Below, in pieces: positions 1 through 6,914 of a stretch of 11,730 nt of DNA. The stretch is from CAYTLQ01 sp964438715 (GTDB lineage Bacteria; Bacteroidota; Ignavibacteria; Ignavibacteriales; Ignavibacteriaceae), in assembly GCA_964438715.1 (NCBI GenBank), contig CAYTLQ010000129.1:1-11730 (forward strand), in the 5' to 3' direction. The translations under genes were made by a program, and so were the position numbers. The notes beneath the pieces were generated by a model. The model worked only from the letters and a program-made list of their open reading frames with translations. It was not told the origin of the DNA and did no database searches. Position 1 is the first letter of the stretch, and each line of letters starts with the position of its first letter.

Positions 1-1235
1 TTTAAGGGTGCCAGTTTAATTTCTTTACTGCTAAGGAGTAAGTATAGCGCCCCTCCGGTAAAACAAATAAGTTTTGTCAATGCCGCTCCCTTACCTGATA
101 ATAAGGGAATGAGATAACTATTAAGTGCTAAATTTGAAACAAGCGCCAGAATTGAATAAACAAGAAATTTTTTCTGACTTCCGTGTATTACTGAAAGATT
201 GAGATAAAAATGTGTGATATAAAAAATTGCATACCCCCATGCCAGAATCGCAACACTGTCAGCGGCATCCACGAATTTTGTGGAAAAGATAAGCATTACA
301 AGTCCGTATGAATTAAATGATGCAAAAAACGCAAAAAACAACCCAAAGAGTAAAAGTATCTTTAAAACAAGTCGGTTTAACTCTCCTGTGGTAGAGCTAT
401 TTTCTACAATGTTTTTTGAAAGAGCAGGAAACAAAGTATGAATTACTGCATTGGGTATGATGAGTAAGGGAGCAATTAATCGTACAGCAGATGAGTAAAC
501 GCCAAGTTCATGGTTCCCCTTAAACACACGCAACATAAAAACATCTGCCTGCTGAAAAATAATATCAAGTAAAATGAAAATAAATATCGGGTACGATTCC
601 CTGAAAAGCCATGTGGCTCTGGTAAAAGTAAATTTAAAGTTTACATGAAATTTTTTGTTCAATACAATTATTAAAACAATAAATCCCGGAATGTTTGCCA
701 CTACATAAGCAATAAGATATGCAGAAACAGGCATTTCCATAACAGAAATTACACTAACTAAGAGAAGAAAAAGAAGATTATCGAGAATAAGGATAAAAGA
801 GGCAAGATAAATTTTCACATGAACTTTAAATGGTACCTCCAATAGTTCCCTTATATTATTCGTCTTAGTAGAAAAAATAATATTAAGTAACAAAAGTGGA
901 AGAAGGACTATTTCCGTATCAGCACCGGTAATACTATTGTATAATAAAGCGACAAGAATGAGGATAACGATTCCCGTTATTCTGGCTGAAAAGGCTGTAT
1001 TAAAAAGTCCGTAATCATTCTGATTCTTAGATAATTCCCTGAATACTATAGGTGCAAATCCAAAATCTGCCAGACGAGAAAGTACACCTGCAAAAATTAT
1101 CATATAATTAAAAAAACCAAAGTCTTGCACTTCAATTGAGCGGGCAATGATAGTTACTGCCGCAAAATTCATCAAGAGCCCTATAATCTGAGCCGCTCCT
1201 TGTGAAAGAATATTATTGAAGAATTTTTTTCTGAT
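1..1235 (-). CDS. wzx: Wzx-type polysaccharide flippase (3' end cut by window edge)
   Basis: About 411 codons are open with no stop before the left edge, so the C-terminus is missing. The product is a polytopic inner-membrane protein of the polysaccharide-biosynthesis (MOP/MVF flippase) superfamily. Such proteins move undecaprenyl-linked repeat units across the membrane. Family-like features are the amphipathic N-terminus followed by a helix at about residues 14-31, the DFGFFNY and LADFGFAP segments near residues 38-62, and the later segment reading GVYSSAVRLIAPLLIIPNA. About ten or more hydrophobic helices are visible. The stop of the upstream polymerase gene (1246-1248) overlaps a strong SD, AAGGAGT (1241-1247), so translation is probably coupled. 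The frame has TAA at 1239-1241 and then no ATG, GTG or TTG until TTG at 1173-1175 and ATG at 1170-1172, inside the first helix. An ATC at 1233-1235 lies six bases after the SD core, and I place the start there. The family is fairly sure; the substrate is unknown. Confidence 0.85.
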   Translation of the reverse strand, partial: MRKKFFNNILSQGAAQIIGLLMNFAAVTIIARSIEVQDFGFFNYMIIFAGVLSRLADFGFAPIVFRELSKNQNDYGLFNTAFSARITGIVILILVALLYNSITGADTEIVLLPLLLLNIIFSTKTNNIRELLEVPFKVHVKIYLASFILILDNLLFLLLVSVISVMEMPVSAYLIAYVVANIPGFIVLIIVLNKKFHVNFKFTFTRATWLFRESYPIFIFILLDIIFQQADVFMLRVFKGNHELGVYSSAVRLIAPLLIIPNAVIHTLFPALSKNIVENSSTTGELNRLVLKILLLFGLFFAFFASFNSYGLVMLIFSTKFVDAADSVAILAWGYAIFYITHFYLNLSVIHGSQKKFLVYSILALVSNLALNSYLIPLLSGKGAALTKLICFTGGALYLLLSSKEIKLAPL

Positions 1236-1240
1236 TTGTT

Positions 1241-1247
1241 ACTCCTT
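1241..1247 (-). promoter_or_regulatory. Shine-Dalgarno site of the flippase gene
   Basis: On the minus strand this reads AAGGAGT, one of the strongest ribosome-binding sites in the window, and it overlaps the stop codon of the polymerase gene. With a six-base spacer after AAGGAG, the expected start is the ATC at 1233-1235. The site therefore points to a start where there is no standard start codon. Confidence 0.7.
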
Positions 1248-2562
1248 AAGTATCCGGGGAAGAAGGAAACATTTTTTTTCTCATCAGCGGAGCTATTATT
1301 ATGAGAAAAATGAGACTGATAAACCACGCTGATGATCTTGTGACCATATAAAATGTTGAAAAACCAATTATCAGAGTCGTATAGATAAGCAGTACAAAAG
1401 TAAGATAATCGGGACGCTCATAGAATCGAAGCCATAAAAAGGTTATTATTACCCCAAGAAGGTATGGAATACCGAAAATACCAACATGTCCAAAATCGGC
1501 GTGCACATCCCTTAGATAAGTTGCCGAATTCACCCACATAGGAATAAGATATCCCTTTGGATACGATTTTGGTTTTTCAATCGCTCCGGTTTTGGCTATA
1601 ATGTTATATACAGGTTGAAAGGTATTCGATCCAACTAACGGATCTTCTGACTGTTCTTCTAAATACCTGCTCAATACTCCCATGTTCGATGAAAAATATA
1701 AATAGATTGAAGGAGAAAGAACCGGTACATCTTTAAATTTGTTTAGCGTTGAAGTTGAGGTTTTATAAGTTTCTGCAGTTCCTCTTACGAGTTTTACAAG
1801 GTTTGCGCTTCCAACAGATATAAGCGCAGTTATAAGAAATGCTGTTATTAATTTTCTTCTGGTTTTAGTATAAAGCTGTCTGTCAAAGGTTCGTTGAAAG
1901 TGCCGGAAAAATATTACGGTAAACAAGAAAATCAGAAACCCAAGAAAAATACCCGCCCGACCAACACTGGCAATGTCTTTTATAATCACGGCGAACAGCG
2001 GAAATATTCCCCAAAAGGTTAGTTTACCTTTATACGCTGTATAAATTCCGCCTAGAAATACACCGGCATAAGAAATTATATAAAGGTACGGAATAGCTTC
2101 TTCAACCTCTCCTTCAACTCTAAGGCGATAGATAAAATTTGCCTGTAAAAGAACACTCGTAACTGAACCAAATTTCTTTATAAGGTACTGCCACTGAAGC
2201 AGTGCAAAGAACATTCCTGCTATTCCGGCAACAACTAAGAATATCTTCAGTACCCGTCCATCATCAGAAAAAACCGGTTTACTACAAAAATTCTGTAGAG
2301 GATGATTGTCCTTACCGGCTGCTTTTCGGGCACTGAAAACAGTTATCGCTCCCAGAACAAAAGCCAGTATCGTACTATGTACCGTAAACCAGAACACAGG
2401 TGAAAGATCAATATAATTCATAAGTTTTAACTCATAGAGAATAAGAAAAACACTCCAACTCCCTATGTAGATCGACACGGGATTAACAAGTCGATCGTAC
2501 AAATACACACTTAACAGCGTGAGCGCAGTAAAAAATGAGAGCGTTAAAAGAAGCGTTATCAC
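1246..2562 (-). CDS. wzy: Wzy-type oligosaccharide repeat-unit polymerase
   Basis: A 438-residue integral membrane protein with about eleven hydrophobic helices, at roughly 2-22, 27-46, 55-77, 104-126, 158-178, 182-198, 203-220, 239-258, 362-379, 387-407 and 413-427. A large non-membrane loop (about 260-355) lies between helices 8 and 9. It ends in a segment reading NSATYLRDVHADFGHVGIFG; a DFGxxG motif in this place is typical of bacterial O-antigen/repeat-unit polymerases. These join lipid-linked repeat units on the periplasmic face. The start is GTG and overlaps the TGA of the upstream wzz gene in a four-base GTGA. The next ATG would remove the first two helices. The gene ends inside the SD of the flippase gene. 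Wzy proteins are poorly conserved, so the call rests on topology, motif and position between wzz and wzx. It could instead be a ligase of similar topology, but no WaaL-like features were noticed. Confidence 0.8.
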   Translation of the reverse strand: MITLLLTLSFFTALTLLSVYLYDRLVNPVSIYIGSWSVFLILYELKLMNYIDLSPVFWFTVHSTILAFVLGAITVFSARKAAGKDNHPLQNFCSKPVFSDDGRVLKIFLVVAGIAGMFFALLQWQYLIKKFGSVTSVLLQANFIYRLRVEGEVEEAIPYLYIISYAGVFLGGIYTAYKGKLTFWGIFPLFAVIIKDIASVGRAGIFLGFLIFLFTVIFFRHFQRTFDRQLYTKTRRKLITAFLITALISVGSANLVKLVRGTAETYKTSTSTLNKFKDVPVLSPSIYLYFSSNMGVLSRYLEEQSEDPLVGSNTFQPVYNIIAKTGAIEKPKSYPKGYLIPMWVNSATYLRDVHADFGHVGIFGIPYLLGVIITFLWLRFYERPDYLTFVLLIYTTLIIGFSTFYMVTRSSAWFISLIFLIIIAPLMRKKMFPSSPDT

Positions 2563-3773
2563 CTTATCCGGTACAGAGTTGAAATAAATTTGGAAAATCG
2601 TACAAGGATCTTTTCGAATTCATTTTCAGGATTCTCAACGGAACGGAATTTCTCCGAGATAAAACACAGTGGAATTAATAAAAAAAGAAAAACCGAAAAA
2701 ACTCCCGCAAGCAGAAATGCACGCTTTGGGGAATCTTTTAATATTGGAGGAACTGCTTTATCCAGCACCATCACTGTAGGAATACTTTTCTGTTCCTCAA
2801 CTTTTGCCTGTTCATAAAAAGGTAAAGTTATTTCGAGCAGTTTTTGTTGTATCTCAATTTCGCGGAACAACCGCAAATACTCTATGGAGATGTCCGGCAG
2901 ATCTTTAAAGGGATATAATACATTCGATTTAAGATTACCTCTGTCAGAATCTTTAAGTGCCAAAACTTTTTGTCGTAAAAGTTCAACTTCCTGCTTTAAT
3001 TGAACATACTTAGGAGTATTTTCACCCAGTTGCTGTTTTACTATCTGTAGAGCTATTTCTTTAGCCATAAGCTGACCCTCAAGTTCCGCCGCAACTTTAA
3101 TCGATACTTCTAACTGTTCTGGTACAGCAACAATACCGTATTTTTTCTGAAACGCATACATCGATTCTTCTGCTTTTTTCAGGTCATCGAGATTCTGAAA
3201 ATAGCGCTGTTCAATAAATTTCCTGTTATTGGCTGCATTCGCAGTATTAAGGGCAATATTTGTACTATCAAGAATCGTGACCATATAGTTTGCTATTTTG
3301 GCGGCAGTATGAGGATCTTTATTTACAATACTTATCTCAATCATCCCATACTCATTGGTCTCAAAATTAATATCACCGGCAAAAGCCTTGAGCGCTTTAT
3401 CAATATTATTTTCAGTTATCTCGTAATATTCAAGGAGGTTAAACTTATTTATTACCTTAACGAGCGTACTTCTGCTATTAAGAATACCAAGAAGAACATC
3501 TTCAGAACCACTAGAGATACCCAGCAGTTTTGCACCAAGCGCAGAGGTACCGCTTTTACTCCCACCAATTAAACTCGTCAGTCCACCCAATCCCAACCCA
3601 CCTTCAGGGGGCATCATTATTGTGGTAGTTGCCTTATAATGATTTTTCATAACCAGAAAAACAATCGGCACCGTTATTAATAAGACAACCAAAAGGTTAA
3701 TTATGATAAATTTTTTCCACCTCAGTAAAACAGATATATACCAGGTTAAACTCGGTTTTCTCGTATCTTCCAT
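2559..3773 (-). CDS. wzz: Wzz-type chain-length determinant (polysaccharide co-polymerase)
   Basis: A 404-residue inner-membrane protein that sets the modal length of the polymer made by Wzy. Architecture: a short cytoplasmic tail; a membrane helix at about 22-42; a Wzz domain starting with YKATTTIMMPP (46-56); a glycine/serine-rich stretch (57-91) common in Bacteroidota-type Wzz; a long periplasmic helical region with coiled-coil character (about 184-275); a GNVR-like segment with LPFYEQAKVEEQ (317-328); the family's proline-rich VPPILKDSPKR (341-351); and a second helix (352-373). About 30 residues follow the second helix, with no Walker motif or tyrosine-rich tail, so no BY-kinase is fused. 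The ATG at 3771-3773 has no clear SD, which is common in Bacteroidota. It is followed by wzy with a four-base overlap. The family is confident; the polymer is unknown. Confidence 0.9.
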   Translation of the reverse strand: MEDTRKPSLTWYISVLLRWKKFIIINLLVVLLITVPIVFLVMKNHYKATTTIMMPPEGGLGLGGLTSLIGGSKSGTSALGAKLLGISSGSEDVLLGILNSRSTLVKVINKFNLLEYYEITENNIDKALKAFAGDINFETNEYGMIEISIVNKDPHTAAKIANYMVTILDSTNIALNTANAANNRKFIEQRYFQNLDDLKKAEESMYAFQKKYGIVAVPEQLEVSIKVAAELEGQLMAKEIALQIVKQQLGENTPKYVQLKQEVELLRQKVLALKDSDRGNLKSNVLYPFKDLPDISIEYLRLFREIEIQQKLLEITLPFYEQAKVEEQKSIPTVMVLDKAVPPILKDSPKRAFLLAGVFSVFLFLLIPLCFISEKFRSVENPENEFEKILVRFSKFISTLYRIR

Positions 3774-3859
3774 TGAATTTTGTTTTTCAGTTTAAGTCAA
3801 ACATTAAATTTAAATAACTTCAGCCTTAAAAACTAACTGAGAAATCTCCATTCCGGAGC

Positions 3860-3880
3860 GAAAAAATAACCCATTTTTTC
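3860..3880 (-). repeat. Perfect AT-rich inverted repeat in the lipoprotein-wzz gap
   Basis: GAAAAAAT (3860-3867) and ATTTTTTC (3873-3880) are perfect inverted copies, eight base pairs around a five-base loop. A weaker CTCC/GGAG pair lies at 3847-3859. On the minus strand the hairpin starts 34 bases after the lipoprotein stop and about 85 bases before wzz. It could be a weak terminator or attenuator, but the stem has only one GC pair and may not be a strong RNA structure. The rest of the gap (3774-3914) shows no clear promoter. Confidence 0.35.
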
Positions 3881-3914
3881 AAAGTAATTGAAGACTGTGG
3901 GGAAAAAGGCAGGT

Positions 3915-5069
3915 TTAATCTAATGGTTTTAATTCTATTTTATCAATCCACAAACCGGCGTTACAAAAAATAAAAGTTAAGGAAATTGGTGTATTGTTTG
4001 TCACCATAATTACTTTTGAAAATCGTGTCCAATCCATAAAGACATACCTCGTGTTCGGATCAGCCGGAGGATTAACATAAATTGTACCTATATATTCTGT
4101 TCCCTGATAAATGTTCAAAAACATATCATCGGTATTACCCCTTTTGCCGTCCACCCGCACCATTAAACTAAGTTCGTAATTTCGATTAATCTCAAGCCTG
4201 AAAGAATTTTTTGATTCCATTATCGGAGATATGTATTGCCCTGCACCGGTATATGAAGTAAAAACCGCCTTGTCCCCATCATATTTTATTGAGTCGGTTA
4301 GTCGTATTACATTGTTTGAATGCCCCACCTGTATATTCCAGTTCTGCGTCAGGTCGTTTGTCAATTCAAAAGAACCGTTAGAAATTAAATTAGAATCGGT
4401 AGTGGTCGAGTGTACTATATTGCTCCCGCCAATACGACCATATTCATTCATTTGAAAAACTCTGAAATAATACTCCTTTCGGGGATTAAGACCGGATACG
4501 ACAAAGGTTGTGTCACTTTTTGCAACTGACACAAAAACTAACTCACCTGTCGTTTCATCCAGACCGGCGTTAGTATGTTTATAAAGTTTGTATTCATAAA
4601 AATCATCTGCATCCGATTTAGCCCATTTCAATTTCATAGAACCGGCATAAATATCCGTTGGCGAAAACAGGAGTAGTGGCTTAGGTAGCTTCAAAACCTC
4701 AAGGTTCAGGTTACTCACCACATTTAGTTTCTTTTCAATTTTAGAAAAACTACCATCGTCATTTTGTTTTAAGGCTTTTAAAGTGTGGGCCCCTCCGGAA
4801 ACACCTTTGATTTCAAAATATCCGGTGCTATCTGTAACTGTTTTCCAATTGATAAAATCATCAACCATAACTTCAGTTCCGGATGAATTTCCGTTATCAA
4901 TGCTCAAACGCCCACTGATTGTATATAATAAATCAGGCTGAGAAGATTTTTCATCATTACAGGAAACAGACAACAGAGATACAATCAAAATTGGAAGCAG
5001 GGGCAGAACTACCAGAGTACGAAATAAATAAATTACACAGTACCAAAGACTGTAGTAATTCTCTTTCAT
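3915..5069 (-). CDS. Putative lipoprotein with carboxypeptidase-regulatory-like, FN3 and C-terminal carbohydrate-binding-like domains
   Basis: A 384-residue exported protein that I do not recognise as a named family. It has a long hydrophobic signal (about 11-36) ending LLSVSC, so Cys37 is a likely lipidation site; the -3 residue is serine, which is not the ideal lipobox. Residues about 49-105 resemble a carboxypeptidase regulatory-like beta-sandwich (ISGRL, then TDSTGYFEIKGVSGGAHTLKALK). Residues about 128-222 look like a fibronectin type III domain (MKLKWAKSDADDFYEYKLYK, GLNPRKEYYFRVFQMNEYG). Residues about 228-384 begin NLISNGSFEL and end GLWIDKIELK. That pattern is typical of CBM4/9-like or jelly-roll domains that bind sugars. 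No enzyme motif is visible. The gene lies upstream of wzz on the same strand with a 141-base gap, so it may share the polysaccharide transcript or be separate. Binding to the surface polymer is inference. Confidence 0.75.
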   Translation of the reverse strand: MKENYYSLWYCVIYLFRTLVVLPLLPILIVSLLSVSCNDEKSSQPDLLYTISGRLSIDNGNSSGTEVMVDDFINWKTVTDSTGYFEIKGVSGGAHTLKALKQNDDGSFSKIEKKLNVVSNLNLEVLKLPKPLLLFSPTDIYAGSMKLKWAKSDADDFYEYKLYKHTNAGLDETTGELVFVSVAKSDTTFVVSGLNPRKEYYFRVFQMNEYGRIGGSNIVHSTTTDSNLISNGSFELTNDLTQNWNIQVGHSNNVIRLTDSIKYDGDKAVFTSYTGAGQYISPIMESKNSFRLEINRNYELSLMVRVDGKRGNTDDMFLNIYQGTEYIGTIYVNPPADPNTRYVFMDWTRFSKVIMVTNNTPISLTFIFCNAGLWIDKIELKPLD

Positions 5070-5427
5070 CTTTTTTCCATAAAATTCTTGGTTTACAGTC
5101 TATCTTAAACTAACTATATAAATGCTGTAAATCAATGAATAACATTAACCAATTTTAAAACTCTAATTAAATTGTACCAGGATACTGATACTCATTAATG
5201 TTTGGACTGCCGTCAACCGATAGAAATTTCTGAAGTACTGCAAATTAATAGGATAATGGAAGCCTCATCATACCAATAAGGCTCCTGAGAAGAACCGGCT
5301 AATCTGAATAAGGCGAATAAGTATTCCTAAAAACGCATCTTTTTAGTACTGAATCCTCCGATAGGACGACTTCACCCAATTGAAATTGTATTTTCACACC
5401 CGAAAAAAATTAAATACTGGAGTCAAT
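5070..5427. other. Divergent intergenic region, no gene seen
   Basis: These 358 bases separate the divergent lipoprotein and beta-helix genes and should hold promoters for both. I found no convincing small gene, tRNA or strong hairpin. Visible elements are weak. TTTACAG (5092-5098) and CTGTAAA (5125-5131) form a seven-base inverted pair with a 26-base spacer. AGCCT/AGGCT (5261-5265 and 5279-5283) form a short pair. AGTACTG occurs near 5234 and again near 5345. AATGTTTG at 5197-5204 is one base from the Bacteroidota -7 element but has no good partner. Confidence 0.6.
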
Positions 5428-6879
5428 ATGAGAGAGTTTGTAATTTTGTCAGCCTTTTGCGTCATTCTTTTTCTATCGAAAAATTATGCAAGAATTTTGT
5501 ATGTTCCCGGTACTTTTCCCTCAATACAAAGTGCAATTGATAACAGTGTCAATGGTGATACAATAATCGTTGAGCGGGGGCGCTACTTTGAAAATATAAA
5601 CCTCAAAGGCAAGCAAATACTTCTTGCAAGCAGATTTTTTCTAACAAATGATATTACTGACATTCAGCAGACCATTATCGACGGAAGCCAACCCCGTCAC
5701 CCCGACACCGCAAGTTGTGTTTTAATGATTTCCGGGGAGACCAGAAATACAATTCTCGAAGGTTTTACAATAACGGGCGGTAAAGGGACTGCCTGGACTG
5801 ATGAACATGGGGCAGGCATTTATTATGAGGGTGGGGGCATATTAACTGCCTATTCATCCCCTATTATCAGAAATAACTTCATTACCAATAATGAGGCTAT
5901 CAGAAAAAATTCACAAACATTTAGTGCGGGAGGAGGAGGACTTCGTATGGGGGACTCAAATCCACTCGTAATAAATAACATTTTTTTCAGAAACAAAGCA
6001 ATGTATGGCGGTGGTCTTGTAGCAAATTATGCACACAACGCTGAAATAAGAAATAACCTTTTTATTGAAAATACTGTTTATCAGGCAGTTCAAGGTGCAA
6101 CTACATTCGGTGGCGGAGGAATTTGGATAAATGCCACTACCGATATTCTTGTTATAAATAACACTATTATTGGCAACTCCTCCAGCGGTTCAGGTACTAC
6201 ATTCGGTGGTAAGGGCGGTGGAGTATTATGTATGTACGGAATAGCCACTCTGCGTAATAATATTATTTATAATAACACTCAGGTATCCGGCAATGATGTT
6301 TATGTGCGATTTGGAGGAATAAACGCATTCTATAATAATGTAAGCGGCGGTATTTCCGGCACAGGAAATATAAATCTAAACCCACAACTTGAAAATGGTA
6401 TATTTGTCCCAATGCAAGGTTCACCTTGTATTGATGCAGGTAGCGCAGAGGTTATTTATAACGATATGGAAGATCCTGCCAATCCGGGTAATCCACTGTA
6501 TCCGGCAAAAGGTACATTACGAAATGACCTCGGAGCTTATGGAGGCAGTACCCCGATGTTTATTTTTCAATTAATTACCGGCATTGAAAATAGTGATGGA
6601 GGAAGTCTGACTCCGGGGTTCCGTCTTTTTCCGAACTTCCCGAATCCGTTTAATTCGACCACAAAGATACGGTTTACTGTTGAAGATTTTTCCTCTATGG
6701 TTTCATTAAAAGTGTATAATATTTTAGGAGACGAAATTGAAACATTGATTAATGAGAATTTATCCCCCGGAATGTACAGTGCGGATTTTAATGCCTCAAA
6801 ACTTACTAGCGGTATCTATTTTACCAAACTTGAAGCGGGAAATTTTTGTGAAATAATTAAAATGGTGTATATTAAATAA
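5428..6879 (+). CDS. Secreted right-handed beta-helix protein with T9SS sorting domain
   Basis: A 483-residue exported protein. I chose the ATG at 5428 because GGAG (5419-5422) lies five bases upstream and a signal peptide (residues 1-21) follows directly; the frame is also open back to a TTG at 5380. Residues about 25-60 read VPGTFPSIQSAIDNSVNGDTI, the usual opening of NosD/pectate-lyase-like parallel beta-helix proteins. The middle (about 90-320) has repeated NN-F/I-hydrophobic turns and GGG-rich strands. These are followed by GSPCIDAG (331-338) and NDLGAYGG (366-373), hallmarks of this secreted class. Residues about 396-483 are a type A T9SS domain: LFPNFPNPFNSTTKIRF, then VYNILGDE and a C-terminal GMYSADFNASKLTSGIYF segment. 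I see no lyase catalytic residues that can be assigned, so it may bind or cleave a polysaccharide or be structural. GT39 follows after 35 bases, probably in one transcript. Confidence 0.88.
   Translation: MREFVILSAFCVILFLSKNYARILYVPGTFPSIQSAIDNSVNGDTIIVERGRYFENINLKGKQILLASRFFLTNDITDIQQTIIDGSQPRHPDTASCVLMISGETRNTILEGFTITGGKGTAWTDEHGAGIYYEGGGILTAYSSPIIRNNFITNNEAIRKNSQTFSAGGGGLRMGDSNPLVINNIFFRNKAMYGGGLVANYAHNAEIRNNLFIENTVYQAVQGATTFGGGGIWINATTDILVINNTIIGNSSSGSGTTFGGKGGGVLCMYGIATLRNNIIYNNTQVSGNDVYVRFGGINAFYNNVSGGISGTGNINLNPQLENGIFVPMQGSPCIDAGSAEVIYNDMEDPANPGNPLYPAKGTLRNDLGAYGGSTPMFIFQLITGIENSDGGSLTPGFRLFPNFPNPFNSTTKIRFTVEDFSSMVSLKVYNILGDEIETLINENLSPGMYSADFNASKLTSGIYFTKLEAGNFCEIIKMVYIK
6613..6876 (+). 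other. T9SS type A C-terminal sorting domain
   Basis: This stretch encodes the last 88 residues of the beta-helix protein. It is recognised by PNFPNPFNSTTKIRF, the VYNILGDEI strand and the final ten-strand-like sandwich ending MVYIK. In species with T9SS, this domain directs crossing of the outer membrane and is usually removed, with the protein being released or attached to the surface. It is the strongest taxonomic marker in the window. Confidence 0.85.
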
Positions 6880-6914
6880 ATTATTAAATTTCAGAAACTT
6901 ATTCATAAGGTCAT

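Noticed and set aside
2590..3572. Plus-strand open frames opposite wzz
   Set aside because: They lie antisense to a well-supported wzz gene and their translations are low-complexity and unlike any family I know.
5339..5360. Hairpin-like stretch with AAAAAC...TTTTT and TCCT/AGGA near 5352-5366 as a terminator
   Set aside because: The stems are only four to five bases and AT-only, and no upstream plus-strand gene needs a terminator there.
5380..5427. TTG at 5380 as the start of the beta-helix gene
   Set aside because: It would add 16 charged and polar residues before the signal peptide. The ATG at 5428 has GGAG five bases upstream and a signal peptide directly after it.
5900..6300. Repeated glycine and asparagine codons as DNA tandem repeats or a CRISPR-like array
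   Set aside because: The periodicity is at protein level (beta-helix rungs); the DNA copies are divergent and continuous with a coding frame.
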